DNA of 41,050 nt from Kluyvera ascorbata ATCC 33433 (GTDB taxonomy: Bacteria; Pseudomonadota; Gammaproteobacteria; Enterobacterales; Enterobacteriaceae): NCBI RefSeq assembly GCF_000735365.1, contig NZ_JMPL01000028.1:1-41050 (forward strand). The letters are read 5' to 3'. The notes under the pieces were generated by a model, which ran no database searches, was not told the origin of the DNA, and worked only from the letters and a program-made list of their open reading frames with translations. A program made the translations under genes and the position numbers. Below, piece by piece: positions 27,608-39,123 of the stretch; within the stretch, counting starts at the first letter, position 1, and every line of letters begins with the position of its first letter.

Positions 27608-30600
27608 TGCAAGTTTTACCGCCGAGCAACACGGGCGGCCCATCCCGCCTGTTTATCATGCGCCCTGTCGCCACCACGCTTTTGATGGTGGCAATTCTGC
27701 TGGCCGGGATTATCGGCTACCGTTTTCTGCCTGTTTCCGCACTGCCAGAGGTCGACTACCCGACCATTCAGGTGGTCACGCTCTATCCGGGTGCCAGTCC
27801 GGACGTGGTGACCTCAGCAATTACCGCGCCGCTTGAGCGTCAGTTCGGGCAGATGTCCGGGCTCAAACAGATGTCGTCGCAAAGCTCCGGCGGCGCATCG
27901 GTCGTCACCCTCCAGTTCCAGCTCACGCTGCCGCTGGACGTCGCCGAGCAGGAAGTACAGGCCGCGATTAACGCCGCCACCAACCTGCTGCCGAGCGACC
28001 TGCCTAACCCGCCGGTTTACAGCAAAGTTAACCCGGCGGATCCGCCGATCATGACCCTCGCCGTCACCTCCACCGCTACGCCAATGACCGAAGTAGAAGA
28101 TATGGTCGAGACGCGCGTGGCGCAGAAAATCTCCCAGGTCTCCGGCGTTGGTCTGGTGACGCTCGCGGGCGGCCAGCGCCCAGCCGTGCGCGTGAAGCTC
28201 AACGCTCAGGCCATTGCCGCGCTCGGGCTGACCAGCGAAGATATCCGCACCGCCATTACCAACGCCAACGTCAACTCGGCGAAAGGGAGCCTTGACGGCC
28301 CAGCGCGCGCGGTGACGCTCTCAGCGAACGACCAGATGCAGTCGGCGCAGGAGTACCGGGCGCTGATTATCGCCTACAAAAATGGTGCGCCAATTCGCTT
28401 AGGCGACGTGGCAACCGTGGAACAAGGGGCCGAGAACACCTGGCTTGGCGCATGGGCCAATAAAAAACAGGCCATCGTCATGAACGTGCAGCGCCAGCCG
28501 GGCGCGAACATTATTTCCACGGCGGACAGCATCCGCCAGATGCTGCCACAGCTCACCGAAAGCCTGCCGAAATCGGTTAAGGTTGAGGTACTTTCCGACC
28601 GCACAACCAACATCCGTGCTTCCGTTTCTGACACCCAGTTCGAACTGATGCTGGCGATTGCGCTGGTGGTCATGATCATCTACCTGTTCCTGCGTAACGT
28701 CCCGGCGACCATTATTCCTGGCGTCGCCGTTCCGCTCTCGCTGGTGGGTACGTTCGCGGTGATGGTGTTTCTTGATTTCTCTATCAACAACCTAACGCTG
28801 ATGGCGCTCACCATCGCCACCGGTTTTGTGGTCGATGACGCCATCGTGGTGATTGAGAACATCTCGCGCTATATCGAGAAAGGCGAAAAGCCGATGACGG
28901 CGGCACTGAAGGGTGCAGGCGAAATTGGCTTCACCATCATCTCACTGACCTTCTCGCTGATTGCGGTGCTGATCCCGCTGCTGTTTATGGGCGATATCGT
29001 CGGCCGTCTGTTCCGCGAGTTCGCCGTCACCCTGGCGGTGACAATCCTGATATCCGCCGTGGTCTCACTCACGCTGACGCCGATGATGTGCGCACGCATG
29101 CTGAGCCACGAATCGCTGCGCAAGCAGAACCGTTTCTCGCGCGCCAGCGAGCGCTTCTTTGACCGGGTGATTGCCGGTTACGGACACCTGCTGGCACGCG
29201 TGCTGAACCACCCTTGGTTAACCCTGAGCGTGGCGCTCGGCACGCTGGCGCTGTCGATTATTCTGTGGGTGACCATTCCGAAAGGCTTCTTCCCGATTCA
29301 GGATAACGGCATTATTCAGGGCACCTTGCAGGCGCCGCAGTCGGTGTCGTTCGCCAGCATGGCTCAGCGCCAGCAGACGGTGGCCGATGCCATTCTGAAA
29401 GACCCGGCAGTTGAAAGTTTGACCTCCTTTGTCGGTGTGGACGGCACTAACCCAGCGCTCAACAGCGCCCGCTTACAAATTAACCTTAAGCCACTGAGCG
29501 AGCGTGATGACCGCGTGCAGACCGTTATCAGCCGCCTTCAGCAGTCGGTCGACCGCATTCCCGGTATCCAGCTCTATCTGCAACCGACGCAGGATTTGAC
29601 TATCGATACCACCGTGAGCCGCACGCAGTATCAGTTCACGCTACAGGCCAACTCACTCGACGCATTAAGCCAGTGGGTGCCGCAGCTGATGGAGCAGCTT
29701 CAGGCGCTGCCGCAGCTTTCTGACGTCAGCAGCGACTGGCAGGATCAAGGTCTGGTCGCCTACGTTAACGTCGACCGCGATAGCGCTAGCCGTCTCGGCA
29801 TTTCGATGGCGGACGTTGATAACGCACTCTACAACGCCTTTGGTCAGCGCCTTATCTCCACCATTTACACTCAGGCTAACCAGTATCGCGTGGTGCTGGA
29901 ACACGACACCCGCGAAACGCCGGGGCTTTCGGCGCTCGATAACATTCGTCTGACCAGCAGCGACGGCGGCATTGTGCCGTTAACCGCGATTGCCAAAGTG
30001 GAGCAGCGTTTTGCGCCGCTGTCGATAAACCACCTCGACCAGTTCCCGGTGACCACGATTTCGTTCAACGTGCCGGATAAGTACTCGCTTGGTGATGCGG
30101 TGCAGTCGATCCTGGATACCGAAAAAACGCTGAATCTGCCGTCGGATATTCGTACCGAATTTCAGGGCAGCACCCTCGCCTTCCAGTCGGCGTTGAGCAG
30201 CACCATCTGGCTGGTGGTCGCAGCGGTGGTAGCGATGTATATCGTGCTCGGCGTGCTGTATGAAAGCTTCATCCACCCAATCACCATTCTGTCGACCCTG
30301 CCGACCGCTGGCGTCGGCGCGCTGCTGGCGCTGATGATTGCGGGGAACGAGCTGGACGTTATCGCCATCATTGGGATAATTCTGTTGATTGGTATCGTGA
30401 AGAAGAACGCGATCATGATGATCGACTTTGCGCTCGCCGCAGAGCGCGAACAGGGCATGGCGCCGCGCGAGGCGATTTATCAGGCCTGTCTGCTGCGTTT
30501 CCGCCCGATTCTGATGACGACGCTGGCGGCCCTGCTGGGCGCGCTGCCGCTGATGCTCAGTACCGGCGTTGGCGCCGAGCTGCGTCGTCCGCTGGGGATC

Positions 30601-30729
30601 GGCATGGTCGGCGGCCTGCTGGTAAGCCAGGTGCTGACGCTGTTCACCACGCCGGTTATCTACCTGTTGTTTGACCGACTGTCGCTGTACCTGAAAAGCC
30701 GGTTCCCGCGTCGTGAAGAGGAAGCGTAA
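27607..30729 (+). CDS. mdtB: RND multidrug efflux transporter MdtB
   Basis: MdtB is an inner-membrane RND pump subunit. In E. coli a B2C heterotrimer with MdtC exports bile salts, novobiocin and related compounds through MdtA and TolC, driven by protons. The 1040-residue protein equals E. coli MdtB. It has the twelve-helix RND layout with two large periplasmic loops. The proton-relay aspartate pair is in [17 protein letters not shown] (TM4), and a lysine-bearing segment [15 protein letters not shown] lies in the second half. Its ATG overlaps the mdtA stop by one base and mdtC follows without a gap. No disruption is visible. Confidence 0.97.
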   Translation: MQVLPPSNTGGPSRLFIMRPVATTLLMVAILLAGIIGYRFLPVSALPEVDYPTIQVVTLYPGASPDVVTSAITAPLERQFGQMSGLKQMSSQSSGGASVVTLQFQLTLPLDVAEQEVQAAINAATNLLPSDLPNPPVYSKVNPADPPIMTLAVTSTATPMTEVEDMVETRVAQKISQVSGVGLVTLAGGQRPAVRVKLNAQAIAALGLTSEDIRTAITNANVNSAKGSLDGPARAVTLSANDQMQSAQEYRALIIAYKNGAPIRLGDVATVEQGAENTWLGAWANKKQAIVMNVQRQPGANIISTADSIRQMLPQLTESLPKSVKVEVLSDRTTNIRASVSDTQFELMLAIALVVMIIYLFLRNVPATIIPGVAVPLSLVGTFAVMVFLDFSINNLTLMALTIATGFVVDDAIVVIENISRYIEKGEKPMTAALKGAGEIGFTIISLTFSLIAVLIPLLFMGDIVGRLFREFAVTLAVTILISAVVSLTLTPMMCARMLSHESLRKQNRFSRASERFFDRVIAGYGHLLARVLNHPWLTLSVALGTLALSIILWVTIPKGFFPIQDNGIIQGTLQAPQSVSFASMAQRQQTVADAILKDPAVESLTSFVGVDGTNPALNSARLQINLKPLSERDDRVQTVISRLQQSVDRIPGIQLYLQPTQDLTIDTTVSRTQYQFTLQANSLDALSQWVPQLMEQLQALPQLSDVSSDWQDQGLVAYVNVDRDSASRLGISMADVDNALYNAFGQRLISTIYTQANQYRVVLEHDTRETPGLSALDNIRLTSSDGGIVPLTAIAKVEQRFAPLSINHLDQFPVTTISFNVPDKYSLGDAVQSILDTEKTLNLPSDIRTEFQGSTLAFQSALSSTIWLVVAAVVAMYIVLGVLYESFIHPITILSTLPTAGVGALLALMIAGNELDVIAIIGIILLIGIVKKNAIMMIDFALAAEREQGMAPREAIYQACLLRFRPILMTTLAALLGALPLMLSTGVGAELRRPLGIGMVGGLLVSQVLTLFTTPVIYLLFDRLSLYLKSRFPRREEEA

Positions 30730-33700
30730 GTGAAATTTTTTGCGCTTTTTATCTATCGTCCGGTAGCGACGATTTTAATTTCGCTCGCCATTACGCTGTG
30801 CGGGGTCCTCGGATTCCGCCTGCTGCCGGTGGCCCCGTTGCCGCAGGTCGACTTCCCGGTAATTATGATCAGCGCCTCGCTGCCGGGGGCGTCTCCGGAG
30901 ACAATGGCGTCCTCCGTTGCCACACCGCTGGAACGCTCTTTGGGGCGTATCGCGGGTGTCAACGAGATGACATCGAGCAGTTCGCTCGGCAGTACGCGCA
31001 TCATCCTCGAATTTAACTTCGACCGCGATATCAACGGCGCGGCGCGTGACGTGCAGGCGGCCATCAACGCCGCGCAAAACCTGCTGCCAAGCGGTATGCC
31101 AAGCCGTCCGACCTACCGTAAAGCTAACCCGTCAGACGCGCCTATCATGATCCTGACACTCACCTCGGATACCTATTCGCAGGGTGAGCTGTACGACTTC
31201 GCGTCAACTCAGCTTGCGCAGAGCATTTCGCAGATTGACGGCGTGGGCGACGTCGACGTTGGCGGCAGCTCCCTGCCCGCCGTGCGCGTTGACCTTAACC
31301 CGCAGGCGCTGTTTAACCAGGGCGTGTCGCTGGACGCCGTGCGCACCGCCATCAGCAATGCCAACGTGCGTAAACCGCAGGGGGCGATTGAGGATACCAG
31401 CCACCGCTGGCAGCTACAGACTAACGACGAGCTGAAGAAAGCGGCGGAGTACCAGCCGCTGATTGTCCACTACAACAACGGCGGCGCGGTGCATCTTGGC
31501 GATGTCGCCACCGTGACTGACTCGGTGCAGGACGTCCGCAACGCCGGGATGACCAACGCCAAACCGGCCATTTTGCTGATGATCCGCAAGCTGCCGGAAG
31601 CTAACATTATCGACACCGTTGACCGCATCCGGGCAGAATTGCCGGGCTTGCAGCAGACCATTCCGGCGGCTATCGACCTGCAAATTGCCCAGGACCGCTC
31701 GCCAACCATCCGCGCGTCGCTGGAAGAAGTTGAGCAGACGCTGGTGATTTCGGTCGCACTGGTGATTCTGGTCGTGTTCCTGTTCCTGCGTTCCGGTCGC
31801 GCGACGCTTATTCCCGCTGTCGCGGTGCCGGTGTCGCTGATTGGTACCTTTGCCGCCATGTATCTGTGCGGGTTTAGCCTCAATAACCTGTCGCTGATGG
31901 CGTTAACCATCGCTACCGGGTTTGTGGTCGATGATGCCATCGTGGTGCTGGAAAACATCTCACGCCATATTGAGGCCGGAATGAAACCTATGCAGGCGGC
32001 GCTTCAGGGTAGCCGCGAGGTGGGTTTCACCGTGCTGTCGATGAGCGTCTCACTGGTGGCGGTATTCCTGCCGCTGCTGCTGATGGGCGGCCTGCCGGGC
32101 AGGTTGCTGCGAGAGTTTGCCGTCACGCTGTCGGTAGCTATCGGTATTTCGCTCGCCGTTTCGCTCACCCTCACGCCGATGATGTGCGGCTGGATGCTCA
32201 AATCCAGCCGTCGACATTCGCCAACCCGCAACAAGGGATTTGGCCGCGTGCTGGTTGCCATGCAGCAGGGCTATGGTAAGTCGCTGAAATGGGTGCTGGC
32301 GCATGCCAGATTAGTCGGCGTCGTCTTCCTCGCGACCATTGCGCTGAATATCTGGCTCTATATCAGCATTCCTAAAACCTTCTTCCCGGAACAGGATACC
32401 GGCGTGCTGATGGGTGGCATTCAGGCTGACCAGAGCATTTCGTTCCAGGCGATGCGCGGCAAGCTGCAGGACTTTATGAAAATCATCCGTGAAGACCCGG
32501 CGGTGGACAACGTCACCGGCTTTACCGGTGGTTCACGCGTCAACAGCGGTATGATGTTTATCACCCTGAAATCTCGCGATGAGCGCCATGAAACGGCGCA
32601 GCAGATTATCGACCGGCTGCGTAAAAAGCTCGCTAAAGAGCCTGGGGCAAACCTGTTCTTAATGGCGGTGCAGGACATCCGCGTCGGCGGCCGTCAGGCC
32701 AATGCCAGCTATCAGTACACCCTGCTCTCCGACGACCTTAGCGCACTGCGGGAATGGGAGCCGAAAATCCGTAAAGCGCTGGCCGCACTGCCAGAGCTTG
32801 CCGACGTCAACTCAGACCAGCAGGATAACGGCGCGGAAATGGATCTTATCTACGACCGTGAAACCATGTCTCGTCTGGGGATCAGCGTTGAAGCAGCCAA
32901 CAGCCTGCTGAATAACGCCTTTGGTCAGCGCCAGATCTCCACCATTTACCAACCGCTGAACCAGTATAAGGTGGTGATGGAGGTGGACCCGGTTTACACC
33001 CAGGACGTCAGTGCGCTGGACAAGATGTTTGTGATTAATAGCGAAGGCAAGGCCATTCCGCTGTCCTACTTTGCCAAATGGCAGCCCGCGAACGCGCCGC
33101 TGTCGGTTAACCATCAGGGGCTGTCGGCGGCATCGACCATCTCCTTCAACCTGCCAACCGGCAAATCACTGTCGGAAGCAAGCGATGCCATCAACCGCAC
33201 CATGACGCAGCTCGGCGTACCCAACACGGTGCGCGGTTCTTTTGCCGGGACCGCGCAGGTGTTCCAGGACACGATGAATTCACAGGTGATTTTAATCATC
33301 GCCGCGATTGCTACGGTCTATATCGTGCTGGGGATCTTGTATGAGAGCTACGTTCACCCGCTGACCATTCTCTCCACGCTGCCGTCTGCGGGCGTCGGGG
33401 CGCTGCTGGCACTGGAGTTGTTCAATGCCCCATTCAGCCTAATCGCCCTTATCGGGATCATGCTATTAATTGGCATTGTGAAGAAAAACGCCATTATGAT
33501 GGTCGACTTCGCCCTGGAAGCGCAGCGTAACGGTAATCTGGCCCCAGAAGAGGCAATCTTCCAGGCCTGCCTGCTGCGTTTCCGCCCGATTATGATGACC
33601 ACGCTGGCGGCGCTTTTTGGCGCGCTGCCGCTGGTTCTCTCCGGGGGCGATGGCTCGGAGCTGCGTCAACCGCTGGGGATTACGATTGTAGGGGGTCTGG

Positions 33701-33807
33701 TGATGAGCCAGTTGCTGACGCTCTACACCACCCCGGTGGTTTATCTGTTCTTCGATCGTCTGCGTCTGCGTTTTTCGCGTCAATCCCGACAATCGGTAAC
33801 TGAATAA
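30730..33807 (+). CDS. mdtC: RND multidrug efflux transporter MdtC
   Basis: MdtC is the second RND subunit of the MdtABC-TolC pump and, in E. coli, probably the one that binds the drug. The 1025 residues equal the E. coli protein. It starts with GTG directly after the mdtB stop codon ([20 protein letters not shown]), consistent with translational coupling. The TM4 motif [17 protein letters not shown] and the later [18 protein letters not shown] are conserved. MdtB and MdtC are paralogues from an old duplication, visible as near-identical blocks such as NAFGQR.ISTIY. mdtD follows after 2 bp. Confidence 0.97.
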   Translation: MKFFALFIYRPVATILISLAITLCGVLGFRLLPVAPLPQVDFPVIMISASLPGASPETMASSVATPLERSLGRIAGVNEMTSSSSLGSTRIILEFNFDRDINGAARDVQAAINAAQNLLPSGMPSRPTYRKANPSDAPIMILTLTSDTYSQGELYDFASTQLAQSISQIDGVGDVDVGGSSLPAVRVDLNPQALFNQGVSLDAVRTAISNANVRKPQGAIEDTSHRWQLQTNDELKKAAEYQPLIVHYNNGGAVHLGDVATVTDSVQDVRNAGMTNAKPAILLMIRKLPEANIIDTVDRIRAELPGLQQTIPAAIDLQIAQDRSPTIRASLEEVEQTLVISVALVILVVFLFLRSGRATLIPAVAVPVSLIGTFAAMYLCGFSLNNLSLMALTIATGFVVDDAIVVLENISRHIEAGMKPMQAALQGSREVGFTVLSMSVSLVAVFLPLLLMGGLPGRLLREFAVTLSVAIGISLAVSLTLTPMMCGWMLKSSRRHSPTRNKGFGRVLVAMQQGYGKSLKWVLAHARLVGVVFLATIALNIWLYISIPKTFFPEQDTGVLMGGIQADQSISFQAMRGKLQDFMKIIREDPAVDNVTGFTGGSRVNSGMMFITLKSRDERHETAQQIIDRLRKKLAKEPGANLFLMAVQDIRVGGRQANASYQYTLLSDDLSALREWEPKIRKALAALPELADVNSDQQDNGAEMDLIYDRETMSRLGISVEAANSLLNNAFGQRQISTIYQPLNQYKVVMEVDPVYTQDVSALDKMFVINSEGKAIPLSYFAKWQPANAPLSVNHQGLSAASTISFNLPTGKSLSEASDAINRTMTQLGVPNTVRGSFAGTAQVFQDTMNSQVILIIAAIATVYIVLGILYESYVHPLTILSTLPSAGVGALLALELFNAPFSLIALIGIMLLIGIVKKNAIMMVDFALEAQRNGNLAPEEAIFQACLLRFRPIMMTTLAALFGALPLVLSGGDGSELRQPLGITIVGGLVMSQLLTLYTTPVVYLFFDRLRLRFSRQSRQSVTE

Positions 33808-33809
33808 CG

Positions 33810-35222
33810 ATGACTGAGCTACCTGCCAACGTTCGCTGGCAACTCTGGATTGTGGCGTTCGGCTTTTTTATGCAAGCGCTGGACACCACAATCGTCAACA
33901 CCGCCCTCCCCTCTATGGCGCTGAGCCTGGGGGAGAGTCCGCTGCATATGCACATGGTGGTGGTTTCCTATGTGCTAACCGTCGCCGTCATGCTGCCCGC
34001 AAGCGGCTGGCTGGCTGACCGAGTTGGCGTGCGCAATATCTTTTTCACCGCCATTGTGCTTTTCACCGTCGGTTCGCTGTTTTGCGCGCTATCCAGCACG
34101 CTCAACGAGCTGGTCATGGCGCGCGTCCTGCAAGGTATTGGCGGGGCGATGATGGTGCCGGTAGGCAGGCTGACGGTGATGAAAATCGTGCCGCGCGACC
34201 AGTACATGGCGGCGATGACGTTTGTCACCATCCCCGGCCAGATTGGCCCACTGCTCGGCCCGGCCCTCGGTGGGATTCTGGTCGAGTACGCCTCCTGGCA
34301 CTGGATCTTCCTGATTAACATCCCGGTCGGCATTATCGGCTGTATCGCCACCCTCGCCCTGATGCCCAACTACACCGTGCAAACGCGGCGTTTCGATATC
34401 TCCGGCTTTATCGTGCTGGCGCTGGGGATGGCTACGCTCACCCTGGCGCTGGATGGACAAAAAGGCCTGGGTATCTCGCCGCTGATGGTGGGCGCGCTGG
34501 TGGCGATTGGTATCGCCGCTATCGTTATCTATCTGTGGCATGCTCGCGGCAACGACAGCGCGCTATTCAGCCTGAAGCTGTTCCGCACCCCGACCTTTTC
34601 GCTTGGCCTGGCCGGCAGCTTTAGCGGGCGCATCGGCAGCGGCATGCTGCCGTTTATGACGCCGGTATTCCTGCAAATTGGAATGGGCTTCACGCCGTTT
34701 CATGCGGGTCTGATGATGATCCCAATGGTGCTCGGCAGCATGGGAATGAAGCGTATCGTGGTACAGGTGGTTAACCGCTTTGGCTATCGCCGCGTGCTGG
34801 TGTTCAGCACCGTCAGCCTGGCGATTATCAGCCTGCTGTTTATGTTTACCGCGCTGGCAGGCTGGTACTACGCCCTGCCGGTGGTGCTGTTCGTGCAGGG
34901 GATGGTGAACTCCAGCCGCTTCTCGTCGATGAACACTTTGACTCTGAAAGACCTGCCCGATGACTATGCCAGCAGCGGCAATAGCCTGCTGTCGATGATC
35001 ATGCAGCTGTCGATGAGTATCGGCGTCACCATCGCTGGTATTCTGCTCGGCACCTTCGGTCAGCAGCATATTACCGTTGGTAGTGAAGCGACCCACCACG
35101 TCTTTATGTATACCTATCTCTGCATGGCCGTGATTATTGCGCTCCCGGCGCTGGTCTTTGCCCGCGTACCGGACGACACCACCAAAAACGCGGTGATCGC
35201 CCGACACAAAATCAAGGAATAA
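33810..35222 (+). CDS. mdtD: MFS transporter MdtD (IceT), DHA2 family
   Basis: MdtD is an inner-membrane major-facilitator transporter of the DHA2 type. It lies in the mdtABC-baeSR operon but is not needed for MdtABC drug efflux; in Salmonella it has been described as the iron-citrate exporter IceT. The 470-residue protein (471 in E. coli) has more than twelve hydrophobic spans. The DHA2 opening [19 protein letters not shown] is followed by the motif A-like [13 protein letters not shown], and [17 protein letters not shown] forms the motif B-like TM4. It sits 2 bp after mdtC and 3 bp before baeS. Substrate is taken from the orthologue. Confidence 0.94.
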   Translation: MTELPANVRWQLWIVAFGFFMQALDTTIVNTALPSMALSLGESPLHMHMVVVSYVLTVAVMLPASGWLADRVGVRNIFFTAIVLFTVGSLFCALSSTLNELVMARVLQGIGGAMMVPVGRLTVMKIVPRDQYMAAMTFVTIPGQIGPLLGPALGGILVEYASWHWIFLINIPVGIIGCIATLALMPNYTVQTRRFDISGFIVLALGMATLTLALDGQKGLGISPLMVGALVAIGIAAIVIYLWHARGNDSALFSLKLFRTPTFSLGLAGSFSGRIGSGMLPFMTPVFLQIGMGFTPFHAGLMMIPMVLGSMGMKRIVVQVVNRFGYRRVLVFSTVSLAIISLLFMFTALAGWYYALPVVLFVQGMVNSSRFSSMNTLTLKDLPDDYASSGNSLLSMIMQLSMSIGVTIAGILLGTFGQQHITVGSEATHHVFMYTYLCMAVIIALPALVFARVPDDTTKNAVIARHKIKE

Positions 35223-35225
35223 ACC

Positions 35226-36692
35226 GTGAAATTATGGCGTCCGGGTATCTCCGGTAAACTGTTTCTGGTCATTTTAACCACCTGTATTGTGCTGCTTATT
35301 AGCATGCACTGGGCCGTACGCATCAGCTTTGAGCGTGGCTTTATTGACTACATCAAGCGCGGTAATGAGCAGCGATTACAGTTACTCAGCGACGCGCTGG
35401 CAGAACAGTATGCGCAGCACGGAAACTGGCGCTTTTTACGCAATAACGACCGTTTTATTTTCCAGATCCTGCGCTCTTTTGAGCATGACAATAACGAAGA
35501 CCGCCAACCGCCGGGCCCACCGGGGCCAGACGGCGAGCCCGGACGAGAACCTGACCGCGGACCGGATCGCGGCGGTATGCCGCCTCACGGCTGGCGCACG
35601 CAGTTCTGGGTTGTCGATCAGAACGCTCGCGTGCTGGTTGGCCCTCGCGAAGCGGTACCGCACGACGGCTCACGCCGTGGAATTATCGTAAACGGCATGG
35701 AAGTTGGCGCGGTTATCGCCTCACCGGTTGAGCGCCTGACGCGTAACACCGATATCAATTTTGACCAGCAGCAGCGCCGCACCAGTTGGCTTATCGTTGG
35801 CTTGGCCACACTGCTTGCGGCATTAGCCACTTTCCCGCTGGCCCGCGGTCTGCTGGCACCGGTCAGGCGGCTGGTTGATGGCACCCACAAGCTAGCGGCG
35901 GGTGATTTCTCGACCCGCGTTCCGGCTAACAGCAGCGATGAACTTGGCCGTCTGGCAAAAGATTTTAACCAGCTCGCCAGTACGCTTGAGAAAAACCAGC
36001 AGATGCGCCGGGATTTAATGGCCGATATCTCCCATGAGCTGCGCACCCCGCTGGCGGTACTACGTGGCGAGCTGGAAGCGATACAGGACGGGGTGCGCAA
36101 ATTCACCCCTGAGTCGGTGACTTCGCTACAGGCCGAAGTCGCCACACTGACCAAGCTGGTCGATGACCTGCATCAGCTATCGATGTCCGATGAAGGCGCG
36201 CTGGCCTATCAGAAATCCGCCGTCGATATCATCTCCCTGGTGGAGATTGCCGCTGATGCCTTCCGCGAACGCCTTGCCAGCCGAGGCCTAACGCTTAACC
36301 TTGCGCTGTCAGCGGAAAACGCCACCGTGTTTGGCGACCCGGACCGCTTAATGCAGCTGTTCAACAACCTGCTGGAAAACAGCCTACGCTACACCGACAG
36401 CGGCGGTCAGGTGCTGATTCGCACCGCGCTCGACGCCCAGAATATCGTGCTGGAATTTGCCGACAGCGGCCCCGGCGTCACCGACGAACAGCTGGCAAGA
36501 CTGTGCGAACGCTTCTACCGCACCGAGGGTTCACGCAACCGCGCCAGCGGCGGCTCCGGGCTGGGGCTGGCGATTTGCGCCAACATCGTCACCGCCCACG
36601 GCGGGAAGCTTAACGTCGGACATTCGCCTTTTGGTGGGGTTAGCATTAAAGTAGAATTACCGCTGGAACGTGCAATATCGAGAGAAATATGA
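35226..36692 (+). CDS. baeS: Envelope-stress sensor histidine kinase BaeS with enlarged periplasmic loop
   Basis: BaeS senses envelope stress (indole, tannin, spheroplasting, some drugs in E. coli) and phosphorylates BaeR. It starts with GTG at 35226 ([19 protein letters not shown]). Order: TM1 (about 12-30), periplasmic sensor (31-185), TM2 (about 188-208), HAMP (about 210-260), HisKA with phospho-acceptor His270 in [12 protein letters not shown], then the HATPase domain with [18 protein letters not shown] and GGSGLGLAI. The protein has 488 residues against 467 in E. coli. The excess is a Gly/Pro/Asp/Arg-rich stretch at residues 93-117 ([12 protein letters not shown], then repeated PDRG) in the sensor loop. 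Its last 4 bp overlap baeR. Confidence 0.95.
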   Translation: MKLWRPGISGKLFLVILTTCIVLLISMHWAVRISFERGFIDYIKRGNEQRLQLLSDALAEQYAQHGNWRFLRNNDRFIFQILRSFEHDNNEDRQPPGPPGPDGEPGREPDRGPDRGGMPPHGWRTQFWVVDQNARVLVGPREAVPHDGSRRGIIVNGMEVGAVIASPVERLTRNTDINFDQQQRRTSWLIVGLATLLAALATFPLARGLLAPVRRLVDGTHKLAAGDFSTRVPANSSDELGRLAKDFNQLASTLEKNQQMRRDLMADISHELRTPLAVLRGELEAIQDGVRKFTPESVTSLQAEVATLTKLVDDLHQLSMSDEGALAYQKSAVDIISLVEIAADAFRERLASRGLTLNLALSAENATVFGDPDRLMQLFNNLLENSLRYTDSGGQVLIRTALDAQNIVLEFADSGPGVTDEQLARLCERFYRTEGSRNRASGGSGLGLAICANIVTAHGGKLNVGHSPFGGVSIKVELPLERAISREI

Positions 36693-37411
36693 CCGAGTTA
36701 CCGATTGATGAAAGCGCCCCACGCATCTTGATTGTTGAAGATGAACCCAAACTGGGACAACTGCTCATCGACTATTTACTGGCAGCCCACTATGCCCCGA
36801 CGCTGATTAGCCACGGCGACAAGGTGCTGCCGTACGTTCATCAGACCCCGCCGGATCTTATCCTGCTGGATCTGATGTTGCCGGGTACCGATGGTCTGAC
36901 GCTATGCCGTGAAATCCGCCGCTTTTCCGATGTGCCTATCGTGATGGTCACCGCCAAAATCGAAGAGATCGACCGCCTACTGGGCTTAGAAATTGGTGCC
37001 GATGACTATATCTGTAAGCCCTACAGCCCGCGCGAAGTGGTCGCGCGCGTAAAAACCATTTTACGTCGCTGCAAACCACGCACCGAACTGCAGGCCATGG
37101 ACGAGCAAAGCCCGCTTATCGTGGACGAGAACCGTTTTCAGGCCTCGTGGCGCGATCGCCTGCTCGACCTGACGCCCGCCGAGTTCCGCCTGCTGAAGAC
37201 GCTGTCGCAGGAGCCCGGAAAAGTCTTCTCCCGCGAGCAGCTGCTGAACCATCTTTATGATGATTATCGCGTGGTGACCGACCGCACCATCGACAGCCAC
37301 ATTAAAAACCTGCGCCGTAAGCTGGAGTCGCTGGACGCCGAACAGTCGTTTATTCGCGCCGTTTACGGCGTAGGCTACCGTTGGGAAGCCGACGCCTGCC
37401 GCATGGCGTAA
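36689..37411 (+). CDS. baeR: Response regulator BaeR (OmpR/PhoB family)
   Basis: BaeR is the DNA-binding partner of BaeS and activates mdtABCD, acrD and spy in E. coli. The 240-residue protein equals E. coli BaeR. The receiver domain (about 12-125) has the acidic pocket EDEPK, the phosphorylated Asp61 in [10 protein letters not shown], and the switch residues of MVTAK and YICKPYSP. The C-terminal winged helix (about 130-235) has [20 protein letters not shown] and the recognition segment [15 protein letters not shown]. The ATG overlaps the baeS stop by 4 bp. A REP hairpin follows the stop codon. Confidence 0.97.
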   Translation: MTELPIDESAPRILIVEDEPKLGQLLIDYLLAAHYAPTLISHGDKVLPYVHQTPPDLILLDLMLPGTDGLTLCREIRRFSDVPIVMVTAKIEEIDRLLGLEIGADDYICKPYSPREVVARVKTILRRCKPRTELQAMDEQSPLIVDENRFQASWRDRLLDLTPAEFRLLKTLSQEPGKVFSREQLLNHLYDDYRVVTDRTIDSHIKNLRRKLESLDAEQSFIRAVYGVGYRWEADACRMA

Positions 37412-37421
37412 TGTGACGAGT

Positions 37422-37450
37422 TGCCGGATGGCGCTGCGCTTATCCGGCAC
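37422..37450. repeat. REP palindrome downstream of baeR
   Basis: TGCCGGATGGCGCTGCGCTTATCCGGCA is a classic REP unit with a near-perfect stem, placed 10 bp after the baeR stop codon. It probably ends or protects the mdt-bae mRNA; no T-tract follows. Confidence 0.85.
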
Positions 37451-37464
37451 AATGAGGACAAAGG

Positions 37465-37493
37465 TTTACTCCCCTCCCCCACAGCGCTACAAT
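37465..37493 (+). promoter_or_regulatory. Putative sigma-70 promoter of trhP
   Basis: TTTACT (37465-37470), a 17-bp spacer, then TACAAT (37488-37493), located 82 bp before the trhP start codon. Yegp, present here in E. coli K-12, is missing, so trhP directly follows baeR. Confidence 0.6.
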
Positions 37494-37574
37494 GCCCGCC
37501 CTTAATGTGGGGGCACTCCCCAACTCGCCGCATCAGCTGCGACGAATCTGACCTGTCATCAGAACGAGATAATC

Positions 37575-38936
37575 ATGTTTAAACCGGAACTCCTTTCCCC
37601 GGCGGGAACGCTGAAAAATATGCGTTACGCTTTCGCTTACGGTGCCGATGCAGTATACGCTGGCCAGCCACGCTACTCTCTGCGCGTCCGTAACAACGAA
37701 TTCAATCACGAAAATCTGCAGCTCGGCATCAACGAAGCCCATGCGCTCGGTAAAAAATTCTATGTGGTAGTGAACATCGCTCCGCATAACGCCAAGCTGA
37801 AGACCTTTATTCGTGACCTGAAGCCGGTAGTGGATATGGGGCCGGATGCGCTGATTATGTCTGATCCAGGCCTGATTATGCTGGTACGCGAAAACTTCCC
37901 GGAGATGGACATCCACCTGTCCGTTCAGGCAAATGCCGTAAACTGGGCAACGGTGAAGTTCTGGAAACAGATGGGGCTGACCCGCGTGATTCTCTCCCGC
38001 GAACTGTCGCTGGAAGAGATTGAAGAAGTCCGCACTCAGGTGCCGGATATGGAGATTGAGATCTTCGTTCACGGCGCGCTGTGTATGGCCTACTCTGGCC
38101 GCTGCCTGCTGTCTGGCTACATCAATAAACGCGACCCGAACCAGGGCACCTGCACCAACGCCTGCCGCTGGGAATACAACGTTCAGGAAGGCAAAGAAGA
38201 CGACGTGGGCAACATCGTCCACAAATTCGAGCCGATTCCAGTGCAGAACGTTGAGCCAACATTAGGCATCGGCGCGCCAACCGATAAAGTCTTTATGATT
38301 GAAGAAGCCAAACGTCCGGGCGAGTACATGACCGCCTTCGAAGACGAACACGGCACCTACATCATGAACTCCAAAGATCTGCGCGCCATCGCTCACGTTG
38401 AGCGACTGACCCAGATGGGCGTGCACTCGCTGAAAATCGAAGGCCGTACCAAATCGCATTACTACTGCGCCCGTACCGCGCAGGTTTACCGCAAGGCCAT
38501 TGATGACGCCGCCGCGGGCAAACCGTTCGATGCCTCCCTGCTGGAAACGCTGGAAAACCTCGCGCACCGCGGCTACACCGAAGGCTTCCTGCGTCGCCAC
38601 ACCCACGACGACTACCAGAACTACGAGCACGGTTACTCCGTCTCCGAGCGCCAGCAGTTTGTCGGCGAATTTACCGGCGAGCGTAAAGGCAACCTGGCCG
38701 CCGTCGCGGTCAAAAACAAATTCACCGTCGGCGACAGCCTGGAAATGATGACCCCGCAGGGTAACGTCAACTTCACCCTTGAGCACATGGAAAACCTCAA
38801 AGGCGAAGCCACTTCCGTCGCACCTGGCGATGGCCACACCGTATGGTTACCCGTACCGGAAGACGTGGCGCTGGAGTATGGCCTGCTGATGCGTAACTTC
38901 GCAGGAGAATCGACTCGGAATCCGCATACCAGCTAG
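37575..38936 (+). CDS. trhP: tRNA 5-hydroxyuridine synthesis protein TrhP (YegQ), U32 family
   Basis: TrhP (formerly YegQ) is the prephenate-dependent factor for 5-hydroxyuridine formation at tRNA wobble position 34 in E. coli. The 453-residue protein belongs to peptidase family U32, whose members are mostly RNA-modification proteins rather than proteases. It begins MFKPELLSPAGTLKNMRYAF. The U32 signature region runs from EIFVHGALCMAYSGRC to TCTNACRWEY, with cysteines at 170, 177, 193 and 197 as likely iron-sulfur cluster ligands. A C-terminal beta-barrel domain (about 370-450) follows. It is monocistronic, with its own promoter-like sequence, and is followed by cyaR as in E. coli. Confidence 0.96.
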   Translation: MFKPELLSPAGTLKNMRYAFAYGADAVYAGQPRYSLRVRNNEFNHENLQLGINEAHALGKKFYVVVNIAPHNAKLKTFIRDLKPVVDMGPDALIMSDPGLIMLVRENFPEMDIHLSVQANAVNWATVKFWKQMGLTRVILSRELSLEEIEEVRTQVPDMEIEIFVHGALCMAYSGRCLLSGYINKRDPNQGTCTNACRWEYNVQEGKEDDVGNIVHKFEPIPVQNVEPTLGIGAPTDKVFMIEEAKRPGEYMTAFEDEHGTYIMNSKDLRAIAHVERLTQMGVHSLKIEGRTKSHYYCARTAQVYRKAIDDAAAGKPFDASLLETLENLAHRGYTEGFLRRHTHDDYQNYEHGYSVSERQQFVGEFTGERKGNLAAVAVKNKFTVGDSLEMMTPQGNVNFTLEHMENLKGEATSVAPGDGHTVWLPVPEDVALEYGLLMRNFAGESTRNPHTS

Positions 38937-38969
38937 TACATTTATATTGTTTTTCAATAGCAAAGATTC

Positions 38970-38985
38970 TTAGAAATGGATCACA
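38970..38985 (+). promoter_or_regulatory. CRP-site-like sequence upstream of cyaR
   Basis: TTAGA-N6-TCACA has one perfect CRP half-site and a degenerate one. Its centre lies about 42 bp before the predicted cyaR start, the class II position known for CRP activation of cyaR in E. coli. Confidence 0.6.
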
Positions 38986-39006
38986 GACGTAATAATCGAT
39001 TGTAGA

Positions 39007-39012
39007 TATCAT
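39007..39012 (+). promoter_or_regulatory. -10 element of the cyaR promoter
   Basis: TATCAT ends 7 bp before the first base of the CyaR RNA. No good -35 hexamer precedes it, consistent with CRP dependence. Confidence 0.65.
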
Positions 39013-39019
39013 TCGCTTC

Positions 39020-39107
39020 GCTGAAAAACATAATCCATAAATGCTAGCTGTACCTAGGAACCACCTCCTTAGCCTGTGTAATCTCCCTTACACGGGCTTA
39101 TTTTTTT
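39020..39107 (+). ncRNA. cyaR: Small regulatory RNA CyaR (RyeE)
   Basis: CyaR is an Hfq-binding small RNA that represses ompX, luxS, nadE and yqaE in E. coli and is activated by CRP-cAMP. The segment starts GCTGAAAAACATAATCCATA, contains ATGCTAGCTGTACC and the conserved seed-bearing loop AGGAACCACCTCCTTAGCC, and ends in a terminator hairpin (TGTGTAA...TTACACGGGCT) with a T7 tract at 39101-39107. Only a few bases differ from the E. coli RNA as I recall it. It follows trhP, its normal place. The gene pair behind it, however, is a toxin-antitoxin operon rather than the phage-derived genes of K-12. Confidence 0.95.
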
Positions 39108-39123
39108 GTCTGGCAGCAAAAGT

